NCBI RefSeq assembly: GCF_025273675.1
Contig: NZ_CP045809.1
Location: forward strand, 558,001-622,000
Length of the DNA: 64,000 bases
From: Gordonia pseudamarae
GTDB lineage: Bacteria > Actinomycetota > Actinomycetes > Mycobacteriales > Mycobacteriaceae
Direction: 5' to 3'
Under the pieces are notes generated by a model. It was not told the DNA's origin. It did not search any database and was given only the letters and a program-made list of their open reading frames with translations. Made by a program: the position numbers and the translations under genes. Shown one piece after another: positions 8,235 to 17,629 of this stretch. How positions within the stretch are numbered: position 1 is the first letter of the stretch; each line of letters begins with the position of its first letter.

Positions 8235-8651
8235 TCAGGCCCTGCTCGCAACGAGCTCCGAGCGCGAGCGCAGACCGAGCTTCGCGTAGATCCGGGTGAG
8301 GTGCCGCTCGATCACCTCCACATTGCCGATGTTGTGGCTGGTACGCGGTTCCGGGATCGAGGTGGCCGACGAACGCTCGGTGCGGATCCGGAAGACGCGA
8401 TCCTCCAGGCCGCCCTTGTTGGGGTAGTAGATCAACGAGATGTCGCGTTGCGGATCCTCGGTGAGACGGTCGTCATCGCCCTACGACGGCATCCAGTAGA
8501 CGACGTCGTCGGCATAGCAGTCGAGCCACTTCTCGAACTCGCGATCATCGAGATGGCGTGCCTCCCGGTACAGGAACTGCTCGATCGCGTTCTGGGTGAT
8601 GAGTGTGCCGCCGGTGGCTGTTCCGGTCGGCGCGGGCTGTGTGGTGGTCAT
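8235..8651 (-). pseudogene. benB: benB fragment with in-frame stop, fused to the end of a LuxR regulator gene
   Basis: From the ATG at 8651 the frame reads as a benzoate dioxygenase beta subunit: ITQNAIEQFLYREARHLDD, then CYADDVVYWMPS. Codon 57 (8483-8481) is TAG, where a TGG for Trp would be expected. The frame continues as GDDDRLTEDPQRDISLIYYP and PEPRTSHNIGNVEV. At about 8310-8322 it turns into a different protein, IERHLTRIYAKLGLRSR, the recognition-helix end of a LuxR-type helix-turn-helix, then stops. The deletion therefore removed the rest of benB, presumably benC, benD and transport genes, and most of a LuxR regulator. It cannot make a working oxygenase subunit. Confidence 0.85.
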
Positions 8652-8655
8652 TTCT

Positions 8656-9648
8656 TCAGACTTCCGGTCGAGGCGATGCGGTTGCCGATTCTTCGGATTC
8701 GAGTGCGCGGCGCATCGTCCGGAGCCAGTAGCCGTGCTGCACGGGGTACAGGCCCTCGTCCTCGTTCGTGACGCCGGCCGAGATCACCCCGGGCATGTCG
8801 AGGGACCTGGCCACCTCGTCGGGGCCGGTGAGCCAGTGTTCGGCACCCCGGCTCATGTCGTTCCAGGGGGCCGCGGTGGCGCGGTAGGTGAGCTGGCACG
8901 ACCGGAACTCCTCCAGATCGTCCGGGGTGGCCATGCCGGAGGCGTTGAAGAAGTCCTCGTACTGGCGGATTCGGTGGGCCCGGGCCGCATCGCTCTCGCC
9001 CTTGGCCTCGCCGAACTGCTCGGTGAGCCGGTCCAGCTTGTCCCAGAGCGGACGGTCCTGCGGGTTGGCGGCCCAGGTCCACAGGCACAGATGGCCGTTC
9101 GGGTACGACCAGTAGCCGCCGCCCGATTTGCCCCAGCCGCCCGCGTCGAGTGCCTTCGTGCCGTTCGTGGACTCGCCGGTGGTGCGGCGGGATGTGGTGG
9201 CGGCGTAGTTCCAGTGGGTGGCGGTGACGTGGTAACCGTCGGCGCCGTTCTCCGCCTGCACTTTCCAGTTGCCGTCGTAGGTGTAGGTCGACGAGCCGCG
9301 CAGCACTTCGAGCCCGTCGGGGGACTGATCGACCAGCATGTCGATGATCTTGGTGGTGTCACCGAGATGTTCGGTGAGGTCGACGACATCGGGATTGAGG
9401 CTGCCGAACAGGAAGCCGCGGTAGTTGCCGAATCGCGCCACCTTGGTCAGGTTGTGCGAACCGGCGACGTCGAAGGTATCGGGGTAGCCGGCGCCGTCGG
9501 GGTCCTTCACCTTGAGCAGGGTGCCGTCGTTGCGGAACGTCCAGCCGTGGAACGGGCAGGTGAGCGTGGTCCGATTGTCGGTCTTGCGGCGGCAGATCAT
9601 GGCGCCGCGGTGTGCGCAGGCGTTGATCAGGCAGTGCAGTGCACAGTC
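8656..9648 (-). pseudogene. benA: benA, N-terminally truncated benzoate dioxygenase alpha subunit
   Basis: The frame carries the Rieske site CAHRGAM...CPFHGWTF, the mononuclear iron region [15 protein letters not shown] and a normal C-terminus, which is why the family is clear. The homology starts only at [13 protein letters not shown], so about the first 80 to 90 residues of a roughly 450-residue protein are gone. The breakpoint is near 9640-9650, just upstream of the LysR gene at 9704. An ATG at 9687 is in frame but lies in LysR upstream DNA and would add unrelated residues. It ends 5 bp before the benB relic, the normal benAB spacing. The loss of half the Rieske domain makes activity unlikely. 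Confidence 0.82.
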
Positions 9649-9703
9649 GATATATTTGTGGGGTTGTCGCCGGGCGTGCGACCACACCGGGAGAGGGGTC
9701 GAC

Positions 9704-10657
9704 GTGGAGCTTCGCCACCTGCGCTACTTCGCCGCGGTTGCCGAGACCTGCCATTTCGGGCAGGCCGCGGGGCAACTCCACGTGGCCCAGCCGGCGCTGT
9801 CGCATGCGATCCGCCAACTCGAGACCGAACTCGACGTGGCACTGTTCGAACGCACAACCCGCCGCGTGTCCCTGACGGCGGCCGGCGAATACCTGCAGGG
9901 GGAGACACGCCGGATACTTGACGCGGTCGATCACGCCACCGACGGTGTGCGGCGCATCGCCGCCGGGCGCAGCGGTCTGGTGCGGGTGGGTCTGACCGGA
10001 ACCGCTTCGTTCTCGCATCTGCCGCTGATGGCCCGGGCCGTGCAGCGGGAACTGCCCGACGTCGCCCTGCAGATCGTCGCCGACATGCTCACCCCCGCGC
10101 AGTGCGACGGCCTGCGCGCGGGCACCATCGACCTCGGTCTGCTGCGCCCGCCCGCCGTCGGTGGTGGGATCGACGTCCGCATGATCGACCACGAGCCGCT
10201 GGCACTGGTGGTGTCGGCCGATCACCGGCTGGCCGTCGAACCCGTGGTCTCGATGACCGATCTGCGGCCCGAACCCTTCGTCATGTACGGCAGCCGGGAT
10301 TCGGCGGTCAACGACGCAGTGCTGCGCAGCTGCCGGGCGGCGGGGTTCATGCCGCGCCGCGAACACGAGGCCCCGGGGACGGCGGTGCTGCTCGCCCTGG
10401 TCACGGCCGGGCTCGGGGTCGCGGTGGTGCCGTCGTCGGTGCGCGCGCTGCCCTTGCAGGGCATGGTCATCCGGGATCTCGCCGACGGCGGCACCGTCGA
10501 CCTCGCCCTGGCGCGCCGCCTCGACGACGACAATCCGGTGGTCGAGACGGTGATCGGCGTCGTCGAAGCCGCTATCGCGGCGGCCTCACTCACGGTCGAT
10601 GGGAGCGGGCGGACCGCCGGGCGCCCGGGGTGGTCCTCGGACCGGCCGACCCCGTGA
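9704..10657 (+). CDS. LysR-family transcriptional regulator
   Basis: A 317-residue LysR protein with an N-terminal winged helix-turn-helix ([35 protein letters not shown]) and a full effector domain. The GTG at 9704 has GAGAGGGG 5 bp upstream; the longer frame upstream runs through the benA relic on the other strand. The N-terminal half resembles the LysR gene at 1-349. Its place beside benA remnants and near catBCA suggests a CatR/BenM-like role with muconate as effector, but position after a deletion is weak evidence. It is convergent with the VanY-like gene. Confidence 0.85.
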   Translation: MELRHLRYFAAVAETCHFGQAAGQLHVAQPALSHAIRQLETELDVALFERTTRRVSLTAAGEYLQGETRRILDAVDHATDGVRRIAAGRSGLVRVGLTGTASFSHLPLMARAVQRELPDVALQIVADMLTPAQCDGLRAGTIDLGLLRPPAVGGGIDVRMIDHEPLALVVSADHRLAVEPVVSMTDLRPEPFVMYGSRDSAVNDAVLRSCRAAGFMPRREHEAPGTAVLLALVTAGLGVAVVPSSVRALPLQGMVIRDLADGGTVDLALARRLDDDNPVVETVIGVVEAAIAAASLTVDGSGRTAGRPGWSSDRPTP

Positions 10658-10694
10658 CGGGGCCGGTGTGCCGGTGCCCGCCGAATCGGTGTTC

Positions 10695-11249
10695 TCAGCG
10701 CATCCGGGGGTCGTGGGTCGGGTCCGTGTAGCCGGGCGGGCAGCCCCGGGTGGTGGCTCGGGCGCGGAACTCGAAGTGCCACGGCTCGTTCTGGTAGATA
10801 CGGCACAGGCCGTAGGTGGCGCCGAATCTGCCGAGCCAGTCGGCGGCGCCGGTGCCGCCGATGTCGACGGCCTTACCGGATACGTGCGGGGAGGTGGCCG
10901 GGGTGGCCACCCAGCGGCGGGCCTCCGATAGCGAACCGTAGGTGGTGACGGCCTGGTCGAGCAGGTACTGCTGGTAGGCGCGTGAGCGCCAGCCGCTGTT
11001 CACCACGAACGTCACGCCGCCGGTGCGGGCGACACCGGCCGCCGACCGCAACGCCACCAGGAGGGTGCCGTCGAGCCTGCTGACCGCCGGATAGCTGTTG
11101 TCGAAGACGCTCACACCGGCCGGGACCACCCCGTCCTCTATACCGATCGCGCCCGTCGGGGCGGCCGAGGCGGTCGAGGCGGCCACGCCGACGGTGGCCG
11201 GGATGACGGCGATGGCGAGCGCCGCCACCAGCTGCCGTGCGTGACGCAT
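10695..11249 (-). CDS. Secreted VanY/M15B-type D-alanyl-D-alanine carboxypeptidase
   Basis: A 184-residue protein with a Sec signal peptide (MRHARQLVAALAIAVIPATV to ASAAPTG). The mature part has the M15B zinc motifs SPHVSGKAVDIGG (His and Asp ligands, near residue 120) and EPWHFEF (catalytic Glu and His ligand, near 155), plus GWRSRAYQQYLL. Such enzymes trim the terminal D-Ala from peptidoglycan stem peptides outside the membrane. It is monocistronic, with a 140-bp gap to the kinase gene upstream. Substrate preference (dipeptide or pentapeptide) cannot be read from sequence. Confidence 0.82.
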   Translation of the reverse strand: MRHARQLVAALAIAVIPATVGVAASTASAAPTGAIGIEDGVVPAGVSVFDNSYPAVSRLDGTLLVALRSAAGVARTGGVTFVVNSGWRSRAYQQYLLDQAVTTYGSLSEARRWVATPATSPHVSGKAVDIGGTGAADWLGRFGATYGLCRIYQNEPWHFEFRARATTRGCPPGYTDPTHDPRMR

Positions 11250-11389
11250 GATGAGTCCTCCGATGCTGCGTAGCTCGCCGGGACCGATGGTGGCCGTGCG
11301 CGGGGTTCCGTGCGATCGTACGTGGACCCGAGACCGCTGGGCCGTCGCCGCGACCGGGGGTGGCGCTGATATCGGGGATGCGTCGCCGG

Positions 11390-12904
11390 TCAGCCCCGGG
11401 AGGTGATGAGCGCCTCATAGACGGCCTCGAACCGCTCGGCCCGGTCCGCGTAGTAGGGCGCCCGGCCGGGATGCGGTTCGCACACCTGGCCGGGCTCCGG
11501 CCGCCATCGCTCGATCGATGGTGCCGGCCCAGCCGATGGGGCCACGATGTCCAGTGCGAGGCGGGCGGTGCCCAACAGGGTGGTGCGTTTGGCATCGACG
11601 ATCTCGATGGGCAGGCCGAGGACGTCGCTCACGGCCTGGAACAGTTCCGGGCGGGCGGTCGCGGCACGCCCGCCCGCGGCGATCTTGACCGCGCCGGGTG
11701 CGACGGGACGCAATTGGCGGGCGATGCGCGCGTAGCTCAGGGCGATACCTTCCACGACGCCGCGATAGATGTCGGTGGCGCTGCTCGCGGCACTCACCCC
11801 GGTCATGATCGCGCGGGCGTCGGCGGCCCAGCCGGTCGATCGTTCACCGGTGAAGAACGGCAGTACCAGCGGCGTCGTTTCCGAAGGTTCGGCGAGCAGC
11901 GCCGTGCGGATCGCATCGTCGGTGAGTTGGTCGGCGGCGAGGTTCCCCGCGAGCCAGTCGGTGGCCCGGCCCACGTCGTTCAGCGCGCCGCCGACGATCC
12001 ACTTCTGCGCCGACACCGCGTAGCACCACAGCCCGGGCGGCAGCTTCGCGGGCAACGTGTCGACAATCACCCGCAGCGCGCCGCTGGTGGCGCCGGTCGC
12101 GCCGATCGTGGTCGAGTCGGCGGCACCGAGTCCGACATTGGCCGAGAGGCCGTCGGAGACCGGAGCGAACCAGCGGGCACCGGCGATCGCCGGCCAGCGC
12201 CGGGCCGATTCGTCGGCCGCCCGGCCGATGGGTGTGAACGGGTCGTCGAGATGGTGGATCGGTGGCAGCTGATCTGGTGAAATACCGGCCAGGTCAATGA
12301 CATCCGCCGACCAGTCGCAGGCTCTGCGGTCCACCAGGCCGGTCCAGGAGGCGCAGGCGGTACCGGTGCCGTGTACCCCGATCAACCGGCGGTAGACGTA
12401 GTCGCCCAGCGACAGATAGCGCGCGGGGGTCAGATCGGGCCGGGTCGCGGACAGCCATCGCAGTCGGGCGGGCCAGTAGCTGGAGTGGATGCGGGTGCCG
12501 GTGAGCTGCTGCACGGCGTGTTCGTCGGCCTCGGCCCGCAATTGCTCCACCTGGGCGGCGCACCGTCCGTCGGCGTAGGTGAAACACGGGGTCAGCGCGG
12601 TGCCGTCACGGTCGACGGCGACCAACGACGAGGCGAAGGAGTCGAAGGCCACCGCTTCGACGAGGCCGGGCCGCACCCGGTCAGCCAGTACGTCGAGGAT
12701 CTGGGAGAGTTCGTCGACCACCTGGTCGGGGTCGATGGTCGAGGTGCCGTCGGCGACGGCGGTGAAGCTGTGCGGAATCTTGACTCGCTTGCCGATGGGC
12801 CGGCCGTGGGCGTCGTACAGCGCGCCGCGACATGCCGTCGACCCCACATCCAGGCCCAGAACGAGTGGCGGCTCGGCTTCGTCGAGCGGGATTCCCTTGC
12901 TCAC
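11390..12904 (-). CDS. FGGY-family carbohydrate kinase, probably gluconokinase
   Basis: A 504-residue FGGY kinase. The ATP-binding phosphate 1 loop is LVLGLDVGSTACRGALYD, with a later ATPase-fold segment IYRGVVEGIALSYARI and the adenosine motif KIAAGGRAATARPELFQAVSD. FGGY kinases phosphorylate sugars or sugar acids in the cytoplasm. The gene follows a GntP permease by 48 bp on the same strand, which makes gluconate the best guess; xylulose or another polyol is the alternative. No regulator of the GntR type is next to it. Confidence 0.8.
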   Translation of the reverse strand: MSKGIPLDEAEPPLVLGLDVGSTACRGALYDAHGRPIGKRVKIPHSFTAVADGTSTIDPDQVVDELSQILDVLADRVRPGLVEAVAFDSFASSLVAVDRDGTALTPCFTYADGRCAAQVEQLRAEADEHAVQQLTGTRIHSSYWPARLRWLSATRPDLTPARYLSLGDYVYRRLIGVHGTGTACASWTGLVDRRACDWSADVIDLAGISPDQLPPIHHLDDPFTPIGRAADESARRWPAIAGARWFAPVSDGLSANVGLGAADSTTIGATGATSGALRVIVDTLPAKLPPGLWCYAVSAQKWIVGGALNDVGRATDWLAGNLAADQLTDDAIRTALLAEPSETTPLVLPFFTGERSTGWAADARAIMTGVSAASSATDIYRGVVEGIALSYARIARQLRPVAPGAVKIAAGGRAATARPELFQAVSDVLGLPIEIVDAKRTTLLGTARLALDIVAPSAGPAPSIERWRPEPGQVCEPHPGRAPYYADRAERFEAVYEALITSRG

Positions 12905-12952
12905 GATTCTCTGTCCTCGAAAGTCTTTGTTGTCAGGCCGGCTACGTCTTTG

Positions 12953-14395
12953 TCAGGTGATCAGGCTCAGCAGCCAGACGAAGATGAATCCGACCACCGA
13001 GATGGCCGTCTCCATCAGCGACCAGGTTTTGATGGTCTGGCCGACCGTCATCCCGAAGTATTCCTTGACCAGCCAGAAGCCCGCGTCGTTCACGTGCGAG
13101 AAGAACAGCGACCCGCAGCCTATCGCGAGTACCAGCAGCGCAAGGTGATTGGCCGACAGGTCGGCGGCCAGCCCGGCGACGATACCCGCGGCGGTGACGG
13201 TGGCGACGGTCGCCGACCCGGTGGCCAGCCGGATACCGACGGCGACAAGCCAGCCGAGCAGCAACACCGAGATGTTCTTCCCGTCGGCCCAGTCCGCGAT
13301 GACGTTCCCGACGCCCGCGTCCACCAGGACCTGTTTGAAACCGCCGCCCGCACACACGATCAACATGATCCCGGCGACGCCGGGCAGGCCCCGGCCGAGC
13401 GAATCGCTGGCCTGGGAACGGTTCATGCCGCTGCCGAGTCCCAGCACGAAGTAGGCCACCGACACCGTGATCAGCAGCGCCACCGACGGCGTGCCGATGA
13501 CGTCGAAGATCTTGCGCGCCGTGTTGTCCTCGTCGGTGATGACCAGTTTGATGATCGCGTCGGGCAGCATCAGCGCGACCGGCAGCAGCAGCATCGCCAC
13601 CGCGCGGGAAAACCTGGGTTGCCTTGTCGCTCCGGTCACCTCCTGCGAGGTGGCCTCCCCGACGGCACCGACCGTCGCGTTCGCGTTGAGCGGCACGAGC
13701 CGGTCGAGGTACCGGCCCAGGATCGGCCCGCAGATGATCAGGGTGGGAATCGCCACGATGATGCCGAACAGCAGGGTGCGTCCGTGGTCGGCGCTCAGGC
13801 TCGCGATCGCCGTCTCCGGGCCGGGGTGCGGGGGCACCAGACCGTGCAGCACGGACAGGCCGGCGAGGGCGGGGATCCCGACGAGCATCAGCCGGTGCCC
13901 GGAGCGGCGGGCCACCATCACCACGATCGGCACCAGGATCACGACGCCGATCTCGAAGAACATCGGCAGACCGATCAGTGCCGCCATCAGCGTCATCCCC
14001 CAGGGCAGTGCGGCATCGGACAGTCTGTTGCTGATGGTGTCGACGACCCGTTGGGCGCCGCCGGACTCGATCAGGATCTGCCCCAGCATCGCGCCCAGGG
14101 CGACCAGTAACGCCACCGACCCGGCGGTCCCGGAGAATCCGCCGTTGGGGGAGATCGCGCCGGTGGTGAAACTCTTCACGGCGGTGGCACCGGGGATCCA
14201 GGCGACCAGCGCGACCGTGCCCGAGGCGATGAGCAGCGACAGGAACGGATGGAGCCTGATGACCGTGATCAACACGACGACGGCCGCGATGCCGGCGAGT
14301 GCCGCGAGAATCAGCTGGGTGTTTCCCGCGGAACTGATCTGTGTCGGCGCACTGATCTGTGTCGGCGCGTCCGCGGCGACGGCGAGCATGCTCAT
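12953..14395 (-). CDS. GntP-family gluconate:H+ symporter
   Basis: A 480-residue, very hydrophobic protein with about 12 to 14 predicted membrane segments and GntP-family features: FFEIGVVILVPIV, HGLVPPHPGPETAIASL, CAGGGFKQVLVDAGVG and GSLFFSHVNDAGFWLVKEYFG. Family members take up gluconate or related sugar acids with protons. It is upstream of the FGGY kinase, and together they would bring gluconate in as 6-phosphogluconate. The 9-residue direct repeat in the N-terminus (two copies of the sequence around APTQISA) has no known role. Confidence 0.88.
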   Translation of the reverse strand: MSMLAVAADAPTQISAPTQISSAGNTQLILAALAGIAAVVVLITVIRLHPFLSLLIASGTVALVAWIPGATAVKSFTTGAISPNGGFSGTAGSVALLVALGAMLGQILIESGGAQRVVDTISNRLSDAALPWGMTLMAALIGLPMFFEIGVVILVPIVVMVARRSGHRLMLVGIPALAGLSVLHGLVPPHPGPETAIASLSADHGRTLLFGIIVAIPTLIICGPILGRYLDRLVPLNANATVGAVGEATSQEVTGATRQPRFSRAVAMLLLPVALMLPDAIIKLVITDEDNTARKIFDVIGTPSVALLITVSVAYFVLGLGSGMNRSQASDSLGRGLPGVAGIMLIVCAGGGFKQVLVDAGVGNVIADWADGKNISVLLLGWLVAVGIRLATGSATVATVTAAGIVAGLAADLSANHLALLVLAIGCGSLFFSHVNDAGFWLVKEYFGMTVGQTIKTWSLMETAISVVGFIFVWLLSLIT

Positions 14396-14489
14396 CAGCG
14401 AAACGTAACGCAGATGCCGACGTTCGTCGGCCGATTGTCGAATAGAGGATCAGACGCGGCAGTGGCGAACGCGGCGCGGGCCCACCCGC

Positions 14490-15224
14490 TCACCTCGCCA
14501 CGTCGAGGGCGATGACTCCGGGGATGACACTGATGACCGTCGGCGGGCTCTGGTACTGCTCCCGCAGCACCGAGATCGTCGCCACGACCGGCCCGCCGCC
14601 GGTGGTCACGCTCGCCTCGGTCTGCAACGATGCCGGATAGCCGGTACTGCTCGGACGTGTGCGCCAATGCCGCAGGTCGACGGTTCCGGTCTTCCCGGAG
14701 GCGAGGTTGCGCCAGCCGACCCGCAGATAGCGGTATTCGTACAGCGGGTAATGCGGTGCGACGTTGCGGACGGTGAAGGTGACCGCCGCCGGGGGCGGCG
14801 GGAACTGCAGGGTGCGGGGACTCTGCGAGGCCGTGACGGTGATCTGCCGGAACGACCCGCCCGGGACATCGGCCGGCGGAATCTCCAGGCCGCCGGTGGC
14901 CGGGAGATGGAAACTCAGCCCGCTCGATACGGTGGCCGCCGGTGCTGCCGCCGCGACGGACGGGACGGCAGCCACCGCTCCGGCGGTGAGGAACGTTGCC
15001 ACGGCGGTACATACCCGCGATATCGAAAGATCTCGCGGCTTTGAAAGATCTTGCGGCGTCGAAAGTCCTCGTGGCATTGAAAGTCCTCGTGGCATTGAAA
15101 GTCCTCGGTGTCTTGGGGATCGGCGCCCGGCCGGGTACACGCCCCGAACCGGATGCCACATGCCCTCGGTGCCCGATGTTGTGGTCCCGTTAACCTCCTT
15201 ACCTGTCTTCGGCGGGTGCGTCAA
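14490..15224 (-). CDS. Secreted protein of unknown function with N-terminal hexapeptide repeats
   Basis: The frame encodes a basic N-terminus with five hexapeptide repeats (RGLSMP, RGLSMP, RGLSTP, QDLSKP, RDLSIS), a hydrophobic signal-peptide core (VCTAVATFLTAGAVAAVP), an Ala-rich cleavage region and a mature part of about 150 residues. I recognise no domain. The start is uncertain: the ATG at 15224 gives the longest protein, but a perfect AAGGAGG lies inside that frame at about codon 9 with no start codon at normal spacing after it, so translation may start at an internal ATG such as those in the repeats. Expansion of the 18-bp repeats may have moved the original start. Confidence 0.6.
   Translation of the reverse strand: MTHPPKTGKEVNGTTTSGTEGMWHPVRGVYPAGRRSPRHRGLSMPRGLSMPRGLSTPQDLSKPRDLSISRVCTAVATFLTAGAVAAVPSVAAAAPAATVSSGLSFHLPATGGLEIPPADVPGGSFRQITVTASQSPRTLQFPPPPAAVTFTVRNVAPHYPLYEYRYLRVGWRNLASGKTGTVDLRHWRTRPSSTGYPASLQTEASVTTGGGPVVATISVLREQYQSPPTVISVIPGVIALDVAR
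15017..15106. repeat. Five tandem 18-bp repeats inside a secreted-protein gene
   Basis: Units start at 15017, 15035, 15053, 15071 and 15089. The last two are identical and the others degenerate around GTGGCATTGAAAGTCCTC. Because 18 is a multiple of 3, copy number can change without a frameshift. Each unit adds one hexapeptide before the signal peptide. Confidence 0.9.
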
Positions 15225-15269
15225 CAGGCCGATCAGCCGTCGGCGCCCGTCACCAGCACCTAATTGCCT

Positions 15270-15923
15270 TCATTGTCTTCCCTTCGTTGTGAGGTTCACC
15301 GACACTGATGCGCCGGACTTTTCGAGGACTTCCGCGGGCTGCACCCCGGGAGCCAGTTCCACCAGGGACAAGCCGTCCCCGGTCACATCGAGTACCCCGA
15401 GGTCGGTGATGATCCGGTCCACGACCCTGCGGCCGGTGAGTGGCAAGGTGTTCTCCCGCAGCAGTTTCGGTGACCCGTCGCGGGCCACGTGCTCCATCAC
15501 GACGATGACCTTCCGCGCGCCGTGGACCAGGTCCATCGCGCCGCCCATTCCCTTGACGAGCTTGCCGGGCACCACCCAGTTGCTGAGATCGCCCCGTTCG
15601 CTGACCTGCATGCCGCCGAGGATCGCGATGTCGATGCGGCCGGACCGGATCATCGCGAAGCTGGCCGCGGAGTCGAAGAAGCTGGCGCCGTCGAGTACCG
15701 TCACCGTCTCTTTGCCGGCGTTGATGAGATCCGGATCCTCTTCGCCGTCAAACGGATACGGGCCGAGGCCCAGGATGCCGTTCTCGGACTGCAGGACGAT
15801 GTGCAGATCCGCAGGGACGAATCCGGGAACCATTGTGGGCAAACCGATCCCGAGGTTCACGTAGTCGCCGTCGTGCAGTTCGGCCGCAGCCCTCGCGGCC
15901 ATCTCGTCTCGTGTCCAGGCCAT
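15270..15923 (-). CDS. scoB: Succinyl-CoA:3-ketoacid CoA-transferase, subunit B
   Basis: A 217-residue beta subunit of family I CoA-transferases, with [13 protein letters not shown] and the active-site glutamate motif [13 protein letters not shown]. The ATG at 15923 overlaps the stop codon of subunit A. It is the last gene of the ketone carboxylase operon. If the carboxylase makes acetoacetate or another 3-oxoacid, this enzyme would activate it with CoA from succinyl-CoA, ready for a thiolase. It resembles PcaJ (3124-3786); the operon context separates the two. Confidence 0.85.
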   Translation of the reverse strand: MAWTRDEMAARAAAELHDGDYVNLGIGLPTMVPGFVPADLHIVLQSENGILGLGPYPFDGEEDPDLINAGKETVTVLDGASFFDSAASFAMIRSGRIDIAILGGMQVSERGDLSNWVVPGKLVKGMGGAMDLVHGARKVIVVMEHVARDGSPKLLRENTLPLTGRRVVDRIITDLGVLDVTGDGLSLVELAPGVQPAEVLEKSGASVSVNLTTKGRQ

Positions 15924-16723
15924 CACGCGGCACCTTCCCGTATCGCCGAGTCGTCGTGCGTCCGCACCGTCCGGCGTTCGATGCCCTTGCCCGCCACGTC
16001 GTGGACCGACAAGGGCAGGATCTGATTGACGTACACGCCGGGAAGGTGGATGTCGTCGGGGTCGAGCACACCCGGCTCCACCACGTCCTCGACCTCGGCG
16101 ATGGTCACCTTCGCCGCCATCGCGCACATCGGGTTGAAGTTGCGGGCCGCCTTGCGGAACAGCAGGTTTCCGTGCCGGTCTCCCTTCCAGGCCCGGATGA
16201 GTGCGACGTCCGGGTAGAGTGCGTGCTCAAGGACGAAGTCCCGTTCGGTACCGCGCCAGTCGAAGCGCTCCACGCGTTTGGGCGCCGAGGCCACGGCCAC
16301 TGAACCGTCGGCGGCGTACCTGATCGGCAGCCCGCCCTCGGCGACGACGGTACCGACGCCGCTCTGGGTGAAGAACGCCGCTATCCCGGCGCCCCCGGCG
16401 CGCAGCCGCTCGGCGAGGGTTCCCTGCGGGTTCAGTTCGATCTCGATCTCCCCGGCCAGGTACTGCCGTTCGAGTTCCTTGTTCTCGCCGACATATGAGG
16501 CGATGAGCTTGCGGATCTGCCGGTTCTCCAGCAGCAGCGAGTTGCCCACCCCGGCGATGCCGCAGTTGTTGGAGATGACCGTGAGGTCGCCGCTTCCCCG
16601 GCCGGCCAGGGCCGCCAGCAGCACGGTCGGGATGCCGCACACGCCGAAACCGCCGGTCGCGATGGTCATCGAATCCTCGACCACCCGCACTGCGGCGGCG
16701 GCGCTCGATACTTCCTTGTCCAT
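15923..16723 (-). CDS. scoA: Succinyl-CoA:3-ketoacid CoA-transferase, subunit A
   Basis: A 266-residue alpha subunit: [17 protein letters not shown] near the start, then [19 protein letters not shown] and [19 protein letters not shown]. The ATG at 16723 has GAAGGAAG 5 bp upstream. Four bases overlap subunit B. It follows the 16735-17520 gene by 11 bp, so it belongs to the carboxylase operon. Expected reaction: 3-oxoacid plus succinyl-CoA gives 3-oxoacyl-CoA plus succinate. Confidence 0.86.
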   Translation of the reverse strand: MDKEVSSAAAAVRVVEDSMTIATGGFGVCGIPTVLLAALAGRGSGDLTVISNNCGIAGVGNSLLLENRQIRKLIASYVGENKELERQYLAGEIEIELNPQGTLAERLRAGGAGIAAFFTQSGVGTVVAEGGLPIRYAADGSVAVASAPKRVERFDWRGTERDFVLEHALYPDVALIRAWKGDRHGNLLFRKAARNFNPMCAMAAKVTIAEVEDVVEPGVLDPDDIHLPGVYVNQILPLSVHDVAGKGIERRTVRTHDDSAIREGAA

Positions 16724-16734
16724 ATGTTCTTCCT

Positions 16735-17520
16735 TCACGCCAGATGCTTGAGCTTGTCGAGCACGACCTCGGGGTTCGCCTGCGCGGGAATTCTGGTCAG
16801 CACGATGTCGGTTTCGGGGACCGCCGAACCGCCGGACCAGAATTCGGCCGGCAGAATGCCGATGGTGGTGTCGGTGCCGGTGTCGACCCGGTCGGTGTAG
16901 CGCATCACGACCGACCAGCCGAAGTGTTGGGCCACGTTGGTGATCGAGGTGTATTCGGCGAGCGCCTCGGTCAGGCCGTCCGGTGTCTCTACGGCGTCCA
17001 GGACGACCGCGGCCACCGGCAGCGTCCCGAGCTGGCCGAGCCATTCGGCGACATACATCGAGGCCCCGTCCGCGTTGTCGGCGTCGATCTCCTCGATCGG
17101 CGTACCCGCGACCTCGTGTGCCCAGGCCAGCCAGGTTCCCGGTGAGGGCACCCGCAGGATCAGGCGCCGGCGGGTCGTGTCGGCGACCGTGGCGACGGCC
17201 TTGACCAACTGTTGCACCAGTTCCGGGTCGCCGAGCAGGGTGCGCAGCGCGTAGCCCGCGCGGCTTCGGGCACCCATGTCGGTGACGATGTCCGGTCGCG
17301 AATCCAGTTGGGCGCGTTGCCAGCGCTGGACGTCGACCCACGTGGCGTCGGCGTTGAGCAGCGCCTGAACCTGGCCGAAATATCCTGCCAGGGACGCGAT
17401 GTCGGTCCACGGCGGCGAGGATCCCTGGCCGATCACCGTGGTCGCGTAATCGGTGTCGTCGATGATGAGGGGGCGGCTGCGTCCGCTCGGGGGTGCGGCG
17501 GCGAGCGAGATGAGGCTCAT
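16735..17520 (-). CDS. Unknown protein in carboxylase operon, in the position of Apc5
   Basis: A 261-residue soluble protein that I cannot assign from motifs. The ATG at 17520 (MSLISLAAAPPSG) is preceded by AAGGAC; the longer frame to 17712 overlaps no better ribosome site and reads through the HyuB end. It lies directly after the HyuB-type subunit and before scoA. In the acetophenone carboxylase operon of Aromatoleum, as I recall it, a fifth, loosely bound subunit (Apc5, about 34 kDa) follows the HyuB-type subunit. The size here, about 28 kDa, and the place fit that role. This is inference from gene order. Confidence 0.55.
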   Translation of the reverse strand: MSLISLAAAPPSGRSRPLIIDDTDYATTVIGQGSSPPWTDIASLAGYFGQVQALLNADATWVDVQRWQRAQLDSRPDIVTDMGARSRAGYALRTLLGDPELVQQLVKAVATVADTTRRRLILRVPSPGTWLAWAHEVAGTPIEEIDADNADGASMYVAEWLGQLGTLPVAAVVLDAVETPDGLTEALAEYTSITNVAQHFGWSVVMRYTDRVDTGTDTTIGILPAEFWSGGSAVPETDIVLTRIPAQANPEVVLDKLKHLA

Positions 17521-17629
17521 GGGGGTGTCCTTGGCTGGCGAAATCGGGGGCCGGAGAAATCGGGTGCCGGCGGGAATTCGGGTGGACGTGTACCCGGGGA
17601 CGCGGTGGCATCCCCGGGTACACGCTGAG

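Noticed and set aside
12371..14110. A 579-codon plus-strand open frame
   Set aside because: It covers the GntP and kinase genes in antisense; the product is His/Asp/Gln-rich low complexity.
15017..15106. Possible CRISPR array
   Set aside because: Units are 18 bp with no spacers between them; they are tandem repeats in a coding frame.
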